In this document: positions 8,483 through 16,655 of the stretch, one piece after another
Numbering within the stretch: position 1 is the first letter of the stretch
Layout: every line of letters begins with the position of its first letter
Assembly (NCBI RefSeq): GCF_963677575.1
Contig: NZ_OY782038.1
Span: 1,302,001-1,366,000, forward strand
Direction: 5' to 3'
Origin: an uncultured Draconibacterium sp.
GTDB lineage: Bacteria > Bacteroidota > Bacteroidia > Bacteroidales > Prolixibacteraceae
Length of the DNA: 64,000 nt
Translations under genes and position numbers: made by a program
The notes under the pieces: generated by a model
What the model was told of the DNA's origin: nothing
Databases searched by the model: none
Seen by the model: the letters and a program-made list of their open reading frames with translations, nothing else

Positions 8483-10047
8483 CTACCCTTTATACACAAA
8501 TATTCGTTCTTTGATTTATTGTTGGGCTAACATAAAATTGTTGATAAAAACACAACTAACAGTCTGATTAACAACAGCATAATATTGGCATTCTGGTTGA
8601 TTTTTCGTATCTTAAAGCTGTGATAGTCAAGGAGTTTAAGGGTTTTTTTAGCGGTTTTTTACCTGATGTCCGAATAGAAAAACGTGCAGAAAAAATTATG
8701 GGAGATATGCTTAACTTCGGCAAAGCAGTAGTAAACAAATTTAGTAGAACAAATACAGAAAAAATTGGGGCATATCGTATGTTTGGGAATAATAGTTTCA
8801 GCCATATCGAACTAACGGAAAGTGTAATTTCCAGTTGCAAGGCCAAGCAAGGCGGTGCACACCTTCTTTGCATACAGGACACAACAGAGTTTAATTTTAC
8901 CAACCATCTGCAACGGATTGGGAAAAAAGACAAAGATATCGGCCCGGTAACAAAGAACGACAACGCGGGCTTCTTTTGCCATCCCATGTTGGTGGTAAAC
9001 GAAGGAGACAAAATGCCTATTGGCCTGTCAAGCATAGAATTGTGGAACCGTAACTGGGACAAACAGGATAAATTTGAGCGAAGTTACTGGAAACAGGATA
9101 TCGCAGAAAAGGAATCGTACCGTTGGGTTGAAAGTGCCCGAAAAACACAATCTGTTTTAGACAAAGCACCACTGTTGACCATCATTGGGGACAGGGAATC
9201 CGATATTTTTAGCGAGTTTGCCCTTGTGTCGGATGAACGAACCCATTTACTGGTGCGTTCAAGAATAGACAGGAAATTGGCAGAAGGGGACGGGAAACTT
9301 TATAAAAAGCTATCAGGGCAAGAACAAAAAGCTGTTTATGGTTTAGAGATAAAAGGGAATAAAAAGCGAAAAGCCCGTACAGCAAAGATGGCATTAAAAT
9401 ATGTAAAGGTTAAAATAAAAAGGCCTGAAAGGTTACGCGACAAGAACCTTCCTGAATATGTTGAATTATGGGCTATTGAAGCCCGGGAACAACCGGGAAC
9501 AATTCCCGGGGGAGAACCCCCGATAGTTTGGAGGTTATTGACTACACACCCAATAACCGGGGCAAGCCAGGCAATGAAATGCCTTGAATGGTACGGCAAC
9601 AGGTGGTTTATTGAAGAACTTTTCAGGATAATGAAAAGCAAGGGCTTTGAACTTGAAGCCTCGCAACTTGAAACTGGTGCAGCATTGAAAAAACAGGTTG
9701 TCATGGCACTCCAGGTGGCATTAACGATAATGGTACTTAAGTTATCGCTCAACAATAAAGAAGCAATAAAAGCTGAACTGGTCTTTAGCCAACAACAAAT
9801 AAAGTTTATAGGGTTATTATTAAAAAATGAGATAGAAGGGAAAACGAAGAAACAACAAAACCCATATCCCTGCCAAAGCTTGGCATGGTGTGCCTGGGCA
9901 ATAGCACGGCTTAGTGGCTGGAGCGGTTATAAATCCCATGGCCCACCAGGGTACATATCGGTTAAGAACGGACTTGATGTCTTTTACAACAAATATGAAG
10001 GCTACCTTGTAGCAATGAAGTTCTTAAAAGATGTGTATAAAGGGTAG
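8483..10047 (+). mobile_element. IS4-family insertion sequence, copy 1 (1565 bp)
   Basis: Bounded by 16-bp terminal inverted repeats CTACCCTTTATACACA (8483-8498) and its complement (10032-10047), with perfect 10-bp direct repeats CTTTTTTAAT outside. It holds one intact transposase. Its first ~32 bp and last ~22 bp are identical to those of copy 2, so one transposase type could act on both. The intact ends, target duplication and open frame suggest a recent, potentially active insertion. Confidence 0.92.
8620..10047 (+). CDS. IS4-family transposase (copy 1)
   Basis: 475-aa DDE transposase. The catalytic pattern can be read: first Asp in LCIQDTTEFNF, second Asp in IIGDRESD, and a YREK signature Y(2)R(3)E(6)K in YGNRWFIEELFRIMKSKG that carries the catalytic Glu. 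The GTG at 8620 is the only conventional start before an in-frame stop at 8569. The TAG stop is formed by the last three bases of the right inverted repeat, so the gene runs to the very end of the element. It is clearly related to the copy 2 transposase but differs throughout, so the two are separate elements and not duplicates. Confidence 0.92.
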   Translation: MIVKEFKGFFSGFLPDVRIEKRAEKIMGDMLNFGKAVVNKFSRTNTEKIGAYRMFGNNSFSHIELTESVISSCKAKQGGAHLLCIQDTTEFNFTNHLQRIGKKDKDIGPVTKNDNAGFFCHPMLVVNEGDKMPIGLSSIELWNRNWDKQDKFERSYWKQDIAEKESYRWVESARKTQSVLDKAPLLTIIGDRESDIFSEFALVSDERTHLLVRSRIDRKLAEGDGKLYKKLSGQEQKAVYGLEIKGNKKRKARTAKMALKYVKVKIKRPERLRDKNLPEYVELWAIEAREQPGTIPGGEPPIVWRLLTTHPITGASQAMKCLEWYGNRWFIEELFRIMKSKGFELEASQLETGAALKKQVVMALQVALTIMVLKLSLNNKEAIKAELVFSQQQIKFIGLLLKNEIEGKTKKQQNPYPCQSLAWCAWAIARLSGWSGYKSHGPPGYISVKNGLDVFYNKYEGYLVAMKFLKDVYKG

Positions 10048-10065
10048 CTTTTTTAATGGAGAGAC
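10048..10065. repeat. Right target duplication plus hairpin arm of IS4 copy 1
   Basis: CTTTTTTAAT (10048-10057) then GGAGAGAC (10058-10065), complementary to 8465-8472. Joining the two flanks restores an 8-bp stem with a 10-nt loop equal to the target duplication. Confidence 0.85.
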
Positions 10066-10137
10066 GATCAGCCTCCATTCCAAACTACGTTAAGCACAAG
10101 CATTGAGCTAACAGTGCATAGATTCACCGGCCAATCG

Positions 10138-10154
10138 TCCTTCCTTGCTTGCAG
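10138..10154. repeat. Left hairpin arm plus 10-bp target duplication of IS4 copy 2
   Basis: TCCTTCC (10138-10144) then TTGCTTGCAG (10145-10154), bordering the left end of the second IS. The stretch 10063-10139 between the elements also has imperfect inverted ends (GACGATCAGCC and GGCCAATCGTC). Confidence 0.85.
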
Positions 10155-11712
10155 CTACCCTTTATACACAAATATTCGTTCTTTGAAATAATGTTGAGCA
10201 GATAATCAAAACAGGATAAAGATCTGAAAATCAATAATATAACATTATGAATAAGACTTCTTTTTATTATCTTAAGGGTATGATAATCAAGGAGTTTAAC
10301 GGATTTTGCAGGGATGTTTTACCGGATGTCAGAATTGCCAAAAGAGCTGAGAAAGTAATGTCAGATATGTTTACTTTGGGCAAAGCAACGGTTAATAAGT
10401 TTTGTATGACCAACACCGAAAAAATAGGAGCATATCGCATGTTTAGCAACAACTGTTTTACATATAAGGATTTGATCAAGGCTTTAAGCAATCAATGTGC
10501 CTCTAATCAAAATGCAGCACATTTGCTTTGTATACAGGATACTACAGAGTTTAATTTCATCCATCACTTGGGTCGTATTGGCAAAAGCGACAAGGACGTA
10601 GGTCCTGTTACTAAAAACGACAACGGGGGCTTCTTTTGTCATCCTATGTTGGTTCTGGATGCAAAAGATAAAATGCCGCTTGGTATTGCCGATGTAAAGA
10701 TCTGGAATCGGAGTTGGGATAAAGCAAATAAGCATGAACGTGCTTATAAAGAACAATCTATTAGTCAAAAGGAGTCCTTTAGGTGGATAGAAACAGCACA
10801 AACATCCAGAAAGGTTCTAGCACAAACCCCTATGGTTACTATAGTTGGAGACAGGAAATCTGACATTTACGAAGAGCTTTGCAGTCTACCCGATGAGCAA
10901 ACGCATTTGCTGATCCGTTCAAGTATAAACAGACGATTGGCATGCAGCGATGAAAAACTCTTCGAAAAACTGGAACAGCAAGAGCTTCAAAGTACTTATA
11001 ATCTGGAAGTAAAAGGGAATAAAAAAAGAAAATCAAGAACGGTTAGAATGGAGTTGCGCTATGTGAAAGTCAAGATTAAAAAGCCACGAAAATCGCACAT
11101 GGGTGATTTTCCCGATCATGTAGAACTATTTGCCATAGAAGCTCGAGAAACTAAAAGTATACCCAAAGGAGAGTCGTCTATTATATGGCGATTGCTTACA
11201 ACACACCCTATAAATTGCACTGCTGATGCTATGCAGTGTTTAGAGTGGTATGCAAACCGTTGGTATATTGAAGAACTATTCAGGATACTCAAGAGTAAAG
11301 GCTTTGAGCTCGAAGCCAGTCAATTGGAAACCGGAGCAGCGCTTAAAAAACAAGTTGTTATGGCGCTACAAGTAGCACTAATAAGCATGTCACTAAAATT
11401 ATCGCTCAACAAAAAAGAAATAATTGAGGCTAAATCAGCATTTAGCCCACAACAAATAGAGTTTATAGAAATATTATTAAAAACAGAGATAGAAGGAAAA
11501 ACAAAAAAACAAAAAAATCCGTACCCCGAGAAATCCCTGGCATGGGCTGCATGGGCAATAGCTCGCTTAAGTGGTTGGAGTGGTTACAAATCACATGGCC
11601 CACCCGGATACATTTCTATTAAGAATGGATTAAATGTCTTTTTAAGCAAATTTGAAGGCTTTCAAATCGCTCTCAAATATCTTAATCGATAAAAGATGTG
11701 TATAAAGGGTAG
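10155..11712 (+). mobile_element. IS4-family insertion sequence, copy 2 (1558 bp)
   Basis: Same 16-bp terminal inverted repeats as copy 1 (10155-10170 and 11697-11712) but a different perfect 10-bp target duplication, TTGCTTGCAG. It is 107 bp from copy 1 in the same orientation. Because each element has its own duplication, they arrived independently and do not form a composite transposon. Confidence 0.92.
10280..11692 (+). CDS. IS4-family transposase (copy 2)
   Basis: 470 aa from the ATG at 10280, the position matching the copy 1 start; an in-frame ATG at 10247 would add 11 residues. It has the same catalytic layout as copy 1: LCIQDTTEFNF, VTIVGDRKSD, and YREK motif YANRWYIEELFRILKSKG. C-terminal GWSGYKSHGPPGYIS is shared word for word. 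Similarity to copy 1 is high but incomplete, with many third-position and amino-acid changes, so the two diverged before landing here. The stop lies 20 bp before the element end. Confidence 0.92.
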   Translation: MIIKEFNGFCRDVLPDVRIAKRAEKVMSDMFTLGKATVNKFCMTNTEKIGAYRMFSNNCFTYKDLIKALSNQCASNQNAAHLLCIQDTTEFNFIHHLGRIGKSDKDVGPVTKNDNGGFFCHPMLVLDAKDKMPLGIADVKIWNRSWDKANKHERAYKEQSISQKESFRWIETAQTSRKVLAQTPMVTIVGDRKSDIYEELCSLPDEQTHLLIRSSINRRLACSDEKLFEKLEQQELQSTYNLEVKGNKKRKSRTVRMELRYVKVKIKKPRKSHMGDFPDHVELFAIEARETKSIPKGESSIIWRLLTTHPINCTADAMQCLEWYANRWYIEELFRILKSKGFELEASQLETGAALKKQVVMALQVALISMSLKLSLNKKEIIEAKSAFSPQQIEFIEILLKTEIEGKTKKQKNPYPEKSLAWAAWAIARLSGWSGYKSHGPPGYISIKNGLNVFLSKFEGFQIALKYLNR

Positions 11713-11729
11713 TTGCTTGCAGGGAAGGA
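11713..11729. repeat. Right target duplication plus hairpin arm of IS4 copy 2
   Basis: TTGCTTGCAG (11713-11722) then GGAAGGA (11723-11729), complementary to 10138-10144. Joined flanks restore a 7-bp stem whose 10-nt loop is the duplicated target. Confidence 0.85.
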
Positions 11730-11760
11730 TAAGAGGATGGGTATAAATAGTTATTTCTTT

Positions 11761-11778
11761 TGTATGAAATTTCATACA
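11761..11778. repeat. 18-bp perfect palindrome
   Basis: TGTATGAAATTTCATACA is fully self-complementary and sits 2 nt before a terminator. It could be a protein-binding site or part of the terminator structure. No neighbouring gene points to a regulator. Confidence 0.5.
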
Positions 11779-11780
11779 TA

Positions 11781-11810
11781 AAAAAATCCGGGCAAAACCC
11801 GGATTTTTTC
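11781..11810. terminator. Bidirectional terminator
   Basis: AAAAAATCCGGG, a 5-nt loop, then CCCGGATTTTTT form a 12-bp perfect stem with A/T tracts on both sides. It follows the minus-strand DUF4252 gene and would also stop plus-strand read-through from the IS elements. Confidence 0.85.
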
Positions 11811-11840
11811 TGATATGGTTAGATTTGATGGTAAACTCTG

Positions 11841-12341
11841 TTATTCAAAATCACCGACATCAACATTAACAGCTTTGGTGATCTTGCCAATATTTTGCGG
11901 ATCGATTATTCCACTGATACTGATCAGCGCGTTGTCATCTCCTCCTACTACAAGAATCAAGTCTGATATCTTACCGTTACCGGCATCCCTTGCAAGGAAA
12001 CGAACAATTTCATCGTCCTCGGTCACTTCCATCAACACTTCAAAATCGTTGTTTTTGAAAAAACCACCAGCTTCTAATTCTTTGTAAAAATCAAGCTTTT
12101 CATTTAAAGCGTCATCTTCAACCGCTAAAATCCGAACACCGTCTAATCCTGATAATAATTCCTGTGTGTCTTTATCGCCTGTTTCAATTTGGGCTGCAAA
12201 TCCCAGTAATTTACCGGAAATATTCACGGTGGTCATTCCCTTTTGGTTGGCATATTTTTCGAAGAGCTTGTCAACCGGGCTTTTTTGTGCAAGCACTGCC
12301 ATGGGCAATACAACTGCTAAAATCAATAATAACTTTTTCAT
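11841..12341 (-). CDS. DUF4252 family exported protein
   Basis: 166 aa from the ATG at 12341, where a signal peptide begins (KKLLLILAVVLPMAVLAQ). Ten upstream codons are open but probably untranslated. The mature part fits DUF4252: VDKLFEKYANQKGMTTVNISG, a central DGVRILAVED, DFEVLMEVTEDDEIVRFLAR, then LILVVGGDDNALISISGIID. DUF4252 proteins are small exported proteins of unknown function usually encoded beside an ECF sigma factor and a short membrane protein, as here. It is probably a target or signalling partner of the sigma factor upstream. The 206-bp gap to the next gene upstream shows nothing I recognise. Confidence 0.8.
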   Translation of the reverse strand: MKKLLLILAVVLPMAVLAQKSPVDKLFEKYANQKGMTTVNISGKLLGFAAQIETGDKDTQELLSGLDGVRILAVEDDALNEKLDFYKELEAGGFFKNNDFEVLMEVTEDDEIVRFLARDAGNGKISDLILVVGGDDNALISISGIIDPQNIGKITKAVNVDVGDFE

Positions 12342-12547
12342 CTCATTAAGATTTTTAATCTTCAACGGCATTCGATGTAACTCGCTTTTGAATGTTTCTC
12401 ATTTAGCCAGTGCATCTAATTGCTCGTTTCATGATATTCGTTTTTTTTGTTTGTACTTTTCGTTTTCCACCCAGAACTTGCAGAATGCGCGCCAACTACA
12501 TCTTTTCTGAATGCTTTTTCACTATTTTAAGTCGAAGCTTTTTCACA

Positions 12548-13117
12548 TTACAAGCTATCTAAGTCCTGCAACGGGCTACTTGCTTCTGTTGCTTCTATTT
12601 TTTCAATTCCTTCGTAAAACTCTACTACCGGCTCAGTGGCTTTTTTAACAGGCTCACTTCCCTTTCTTAGTTTATCAAATTCGGCTAAGTGTGCCAATCC
12701 CTCGTTGTATTTACTGCCAACAAACTGCAGTGTTTTGGCTGCATAAGCATAAGCTTCTTCTGGATTTTTAAACGTATCGTCGAAAGGCTTTTGCTGTTCC
12801 TGGTAGAATAGGAAACCGCCAAGAGCGATGATTACTGCAGCGGCAATTCCCGTAACCGTTTTCCACATGGTGAGGTATTTCGTTTTATCACGGTGTTCGT
12901 TTTCCAGAATATAATCCATCACATCATCTTCAATGGTCGGATCATCAGCTTTTCTCACCAACTCTGATATACCTCCGAAAAATTCCGCGTACTCTGCCAA
13001 TTCTTCAGCTACTTCGCCCGACTGAAAATAAGCATACAATTGTTGCTCTTCAGCCTCAGTGGTTTCGCCATCAAAGTAGCGTTGTAGTAATCGTAGTATT
13101 TCTTGTGCTTCCATCAT
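12548..13117 (-). CDS. Membrane protein, probable anti-sigma factor
   Basis: 189 aa. The acidic N-terminal ~80 residues (ILRLLQRYFDGETTEAEEQQLYAYF) resemble the zinc-less cytoplasmic part of Bacteroidota anti-sigma-like proteins. One transmembrane helix is near 87-105 (TGIAAAVIIALGGFLFY), and an exported tail follows with a stretch about protein-protein spacing (NPEEAYAYAAKTLQFVGSKYN). It overlaps the sigma gene by 47 nt in another frame, so the two are translationally coupled. Start could be Met1 or Met2. I infer it holds the sigma factor at the membrane; no conserved HxxxCxxC motif is present, so the mechanism is not proven. Confidence 0.65.
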   Translation of the reverse strand: MMEAQEILRLLQRYFDGETTEAEEQQLYAYFQSGEVAEELAEYAEFFGGISELVRKADDPTIEDDVMDYILENEHRDKTKYLTMWKTVTGIAAAVIIALGGFLFYQEQQKPFDDTFKNPEEAYAYAAKTLQFVGSKYNEGLAHLAEFDKLRKGSEPVKKATEPVVEFYEGIEKIEATEASSPLQDLDSL

Positions 13118-13616
13118 TTCTGTTAATTTTTAAATATTCATCGCGCACTTTTTTTCGTGCTCTCGAAAGGTTTACCCTTATCGCATTTCGTTGTAGTCCG
13201 GTAGCCTCTTCAATTTCATCGTACGAGAGTTGTTCTATGTCTCGCATGTGCATTACGTTTTGCTGTAACTCGGGCAGTTGCCCTATCAGCATTTTTATTT
13301 GTTTTGCCGACTCACCTAACTCAACTTTTGAATGAACGTCTATCGTTTTCGCCTTTAATCTTCGGTCTGTGTCTTCATCTATCGGAACGGTTTTATTTGC
13401 TCTTATTACATCGAGGCAGCGGTTCCGTGTCATTCGCATCGCAAAAGCCTCAATGTTTTCAACTTCGTCGAGCGTTTCCTTTCGTTGCCATAATTTCAGG
13501 AACACATCCTGCACCACATCCCGCGCCTGATCTTCGTCGTGTAAAAAGTGCGTTGCAAAGCGAAGCAACTTATTACTGACCGGCAGTACACTTGTTTTAA
13601 AATCCCTGGCAACCAT
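13071..13616 (-). CDS. ECF-type RNA polymerase sigma factor
   Basis: 181 aa from the ATG at 13616, which has AAAGGAG just upstream. An in-frame TTG at 13655 overlaps a -7 promoter motif, so I reject it. Region 2 reads LLRFATHFLHDEDQARDVVQDVFLKLWQ, and region 4 is ELQQNVMHMRDIEQLSYDEIEEATGLQRNAIRVNLSRARKKV, a typical sigma-70 r4 helix-turn-helix. It directs RNA polymerase to a small regulon, probably including its own cluster (membrane protein and DUF4252 downstream). Conserved ECF features throughout; the signal is unknown. Confidence 0.88.
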   Translation of the reverse strand: MVARDFKTSVLPVSNKLLRFATHFLHDEDQARDVVQDVFLKLWQRKETLDEVENIEAFAMRMTRNRCLDVIRANKTVPIDEDTDRRLKAKTIDVHSKVELGESAKQIKMLIGQLPELQQNVMHMRDIEQLSYDEIEEATGLQRNAIRVNLSRARKKVRDEYLKINRNDGSTRNTTITTTLL

Positions 13617-13652
13617 GTGCTCCTTTGTTTTGTTTTCGTTTTTGCTTGTTTT

Positions 13653-13660
13653 CAAAGTTA
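13653..13660 (-). promoter_or_regulatory. -7 promoter element of the sigma operon
   Basis: The minus strand reads TAACTTTG (TAnnTTTG), 37 nt before the sigma factor ATG. A partial -33 is possible but spacing is poor. Confidence 0.45.
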
Positions 13661-13707
13661 AGACGCGGGGCTTACAAAAGCATTACATCGTTTGGTAATT
13701 TTTTTAT

Positions 13708-13904
13708 CACTACTGTCCGACTAACATTGAACAGATTCCTCGCTTCGCTCGGAATGACAAGTTTTTTGCGGCTTTTGCTTCGGGGGGATACGGCTCTGCC
13801 GTCCCCCCCGAAGCTCTCTCAATCGTAATATTCTGTCATTCTGAGCGTAATAAAATGAAGCGAAAGAATCTTTTTCTTAATTGCTTTTTAGTCGGACAGT
13901 AGTG
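13708..13904. mobile_element. 197-bp MITE-like element of nested inverted repeats
   Basis: Perfect 17-bp terminal inverted repeats CACTACTGTCCGACTAA (13708-13724) and complement (13888-13904) are flanked by identical 9-bp direct repeats TTTTTTTAT (13699-13707 and 13905-13913). Inside, a second pair of arms (around CGCTCGGAATGACA and TGTCATTCTGAGCG, 13/14 matching) and outer AGATTC/GAATCT parts enclose a GC-rich hairpin at 13777-13814 with a 3-nt loop. There is no open frame of note. Ends, target duplication and lack of genes fit a non-autonomous element moved in trans by a transposase not in this window. Confidence 0.8.
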
Positions 13905-13940
13905 TTTTTTTATAAATGATTTTTCCCGGCTCCCGGGACA

Positions 13941-14136
13941 GGCGGTTTGCAACCGCCTTGTTTTGCTGTGGCTATGAAATCCTGACTGCCGGTTAATATC
14001 AATAAATTTGGTAAATTTTTGTTTAACGCTATCAGGTACAAGTACGCCGACAGGTTGTTCAGGACACAAACCTGTCAGCGTTTAATCTGACAAACTAATT
14101 GTCATTGCTCTGACAACAGGCAGAGCACAGATCTCG
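13941..14136. repeat. Cluster of hairpins in noncoding DNA
   Basis: Between the MITE and the M3 peptidase gene lie several palindromes and no gene: GGCGGTT/AACCGCC (13941-13957), CGCCGACAGGTT/AACCTGTCAGCG (about 14045-14080, one G-U pair), and GCTCTG/CAGAGC (about 14115-14134). CCCGG/CCGGG at 13925-13937 adds a further small one. They may be remnants of repetitive extragenic elements. Confidence 0.55.
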
Positions 14137-14173
14137 CGATGCAGCCACAATACATAATTTGTTTTTTCAGCAA

Positions 14174-14199
14174 TAAAAAAGGCCGCCATTGGCGACCTT
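14174..14199 (-). terminator. Terminator of the M3 peptidase gene
   Basis: AAGG-CGCC / GGCG-CCTT stem with one internal mismatch and a 3-nt loop, followed on the minus strand by TTTTTT. It lies 30 nt after the stop codon. Confidence 0.7.
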
Positions 14200-14228
14200 T
14201 CGTTTATATGATAAATCTTTTTAATTTA

Positions 14229-16349
14229 TTACATCAATCCTCTGCCTTTCAGCAATGGTTCAATTCCCGGTTCTTTACCACGAAATTGCAGGTACAATTT
14301 CATAGGATCGTCTGATCCACCTTTCGACAATACATTCTCGCGAAACGAAGCAGCTGTTGCCTGATCGAACAAACCGTTTTCTTTAAACGCCTGGAAAGCA
14401 TCTTTATCCAATACTTCGGCCCACAAATAGGCATAGTAACCGGAAGAATAACCTCCGTTAAAAATATGTGAGAAGTAAGTACTGCGGTAACGTGGAGCAA
14501 TTTGCGGAATCAATCCGTATTTATCCATCGACGCTTTTTCAAAAGCCTCAACATCCATATTCGGATCAACTTCATTTAAGGTATGGAAATCCATGTCGAG
14601 CAAACCGGCAGCCAAAAATTCAACCGTGGCAAATCCCTGGTTAAAGTGTGCTGCATTGTTGATTTTCGTTACCAGTTCATCAGGAATTACTTCACCGGTT
14701 TTATAGTGTTTTGCATACAATGCAAGCATTTCAGGCTCGAAAGCCCAGTTTTCCATAATCTGAGATGGAAGCTCTACAAAGTCGCGGGCAACAGAAGTTC
14801 CCGACAATGTGTGTGTTTCGCAATTCGAAAGCAAGCCGTGCAAACCGTGACCAAATTCGTGGAACATCGTTGTAACCTGGTCCAAACTCAACAACGAAGG
14901 CATATCTTCTGTTGGAGCCGGAAAATTACACACGTTTGTAATTACCGGAAGAACATTTTCGCCATCCATCATTTCCTGTTTGCGGAATGAACTCATCCAT
15001 GCGCCACCTTGTTTACTTGCACGTGCAAAATAATCGGTGTAAAAAATACCAATTGTACTTCCATCAGCTTCTTTCACCTCGAATACTTTACCATCTTTAT
15101 GGTATTTGGGCAAATCGGTTCTTTCTGTGAACGTAATTCCATAAAGCTTATTCGCTAACGTAAAAATGCCTTTTTGTACATTATCAACCTGGAAATATGG
15201 TTTTACATCTTCTTCGCTCAGCGCATATTTCGCCTGACGAACTTTCTCGGCGTAGTACCACCAATCCCAGCCTTCGATTTTAATGTTGGCGCCTTCTTTG
15301 TCGGCAATAGCCTGCATGTCAATCACCTCTTGCTTGGCAACCGGAAGTGCTTTATCCCAAACCTGGATTAAAATATCGTATACGTTTTCAGGATTTTGAG
15401 CCATGTTTTCGGCCAAAATGTATTCAGCATGGTTGTTGTAACCAAACAGTTTTGCACGCTCGCTGCGCAATGCTGCCATGCGGGCTACAATTTTGTTGTT
15501 GTCGTACTCGTTGCCATTGTCGCCTTTCATAATGTAACCTTTGTACAACTTCTCGCGCAAAGCACGGTTTGGCGAATAGGTAAGGAACGGATACAAACTT
15601 GGGCGGCTAATGGTGAAAATCCATTTTCCCTCCTGTCCTTCTTCTTTTGCAGCGGCAGCAGCAGCCGAAACAGCAGCAGCTGGCAGACCTTCCAATTCAG
15701 CCTCATTTTCAATAACCAGTTTAAAAGCGTTGTTGTCTTTCAAAACGTGCTCGCCAAATTGTACTGAAAGCGTTGCCAATTCGCCGTTGATCTCACGCAT
15801 ACGAGCTTTTTTATCGGCCGGAAGTTCAGCACCACCACGAACAAACGACTTGTATTTTTTCTCCAAAAAACGAGCTTCCTCAGTTGTCAGATCAAGGTTT
15901 TCACGTTGTTCGTAAACCGCTTTCACTTTTTTGAACAAACCTTCATTCAGATTGATATCATCGTAATGCGCAGATAATTGCGGCTCGATATCCTTTTCAA
16001 TGGCCTGAATACTATCGTTGGTATGTGCACTGCTTAAATTGCTAAACACATTACTTACACGATTCAAAAACGATCCGGACTTGTCGAGCGCAACCATTGT
16101 ATTTTCAAAAGTTGGCTTTTCGGGATTATTTACAATTGCATCAATCTCCTCTTTGTGCAAACGCATTCCTTCTGCAAATGCATGACGGTAGTGCTCATCT
16201 TTAATCTGATCAAACGGAGGAACACCAAACGGGGTATTCCACTCTTTAAAAAACGGATTCTCCATATTACTTGTACTTTCTTTTTTCTGTGTTTGGCACG
16301 ATGTGACCACCAAACCCAAAATAAAAACAAAAAATAGCAGTTTTTTCAT
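14229..16349 (-). CDS. dcp: M3 family peptidyl-dipeptidase (Dcp-like), lipoprotein
   Basis: 706 aa, full length for the Dcp/oligopeptidase A group. The N-terminus has a lipoprotein signal ending VVTSC (Cys near 18), so it is probably anchored to a membrane facing the periplasm. The zinc-binding motif HEFGHGLHG starts at about residue 497, and FHTLNEVDPNMDVEAFEKAS further on belongs to the C-terminal part of the catalytic domain, which ends GNGGYSSGYYAYLWAEVLDKDAF-like in the family (here NGGYSSGYYAYLWAEV). It removes dipeptides from peptide C-termini. It is a single gene with its own terminator. The 631-bp gap upstream holds a hairpin at 16393-16411 that would be in its leader. Confidence 0.9.
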   Translation of the reverse strand: MKKLLFFVFILGLVVTSCQTQKKESTSNMENPFFKEWNTPFGVPPFDQIKDEHYRHAFAEGMRLHKEEIDAIVNNPEKPTFENTMVALDKSGSFLNRVSNVFSNLSSAHTNDSIQAIEKDIEPQLSAHYDDINLNEGLFKKVKAVYEQRENLDLTTEEARFLEKKYKSFVRGGAELPADKKARMREINGELATLSVQFGEHVLKDNNAFKLVIENEAELEGLPAAAVSAAAAAAKEEGQEGKWIFTISRPSLYPFLTYSPNRALREKLYKGYIMKGDNGNEYDNNKIVARMAALRSERAKLFGYNNHAEYILAENMAQNPENVYDILIQVWDKALPVAKQEVIDMQAIADKEGANIKIEGWDWWYYAEKVRQAKYALSEEDVKPYFQVDNVQKGIFTLANKLYGITFTERTDLPKYHKDGKVFEVKEADGSTIGIFYTDYFARASKQGGAWMSSFRKQEMMDGENVLPVITNVCNFPAPTEDMPSLLSLDQVTTMFHEFGHGLHGLLSNCETHTLSGTSVARDFVELPSQIMENWAFEPEMLALYAKHYKTGEVIPDELVTKINNAAHFNQGFATVEFLAAGLLDMDFHTLNEVDPNMDVEAFEKASMDKYGLIPQIAPRYRSTYFSHIFNGGYSSGYYAYLWAEVLDKDAFQAFKENGLFDQATAASFRENVLSKGGSDDPMKLYLQFRGKEPGIEPLLKGRGLM

Positions 16350-16392
16350 CTTATTAAAATTGTTTGTTACTATAAGGTATAAGATGGAACTC

Positions 16393-16411
16393 GTCCCGAT
16401 TTTTTCGGGAC
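16393..16411. repeat. Hairpin upstream of the M3 peptidase gene
   Basis: GTCCCGA (16393-16399) pairs with TCGGGAC (16405-16411) around a short T loop, about 45 nt before the minus-strand start. It could be a leader hairpin or the end of a decayed repeat. Confidence 0.4.
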
Positions 16412-16548
16412 TCGTTTCATTTCCCTAATATTTATGATAATTCAAATTCAGCTGTGCAAGATAATACATTTGGACACATTGATAAATGACAGAATTCAAG
16501 TTTTTTACGGTTTTGAATGCTTCAAGAAAGCTTTTCAAATGCCTTTCC

Positions 16549-16655
16549 AGGCGGGAAATACTTTTTCCCATAGCTGAAAAAGGTATTCAAAAAAGCCACC
16601 GCTGACGATAAAAAGCTAAATTTTTGACAAGATTCCCGCCTACCGGCCGGCAGGT
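16549..16655. repeat. Inverted-repeat remnant in a 630-bp noncoding gap
   Basis: AGGCGGGAA (16549-16557) and TTCCCGCCT (16633-16641) are 9-bp inverted repeats 75 bp apart, followed by the near-palindrome CCTACCGGCCGGCAGG (16640-16655). The only open frame across it (minus strand, 60 codons) lacks family features. It looks like an old mobile or repetitive element. Nothing else is recognisable between 16412 and 16946. Confidence 0.4.

Noticed and set aside
8483..11712. The two IS4 elements as ends of one composite transposon
   Set aside because: Each has its own distinct 10-bp target duplication and only 107 bp lie between them, with no cargo gene.
11815..12087. Plus-strand open frame of 90 codons
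   Set aside because: It is antisense to the DUF4252 gene, which has a signal peptide and a family match.
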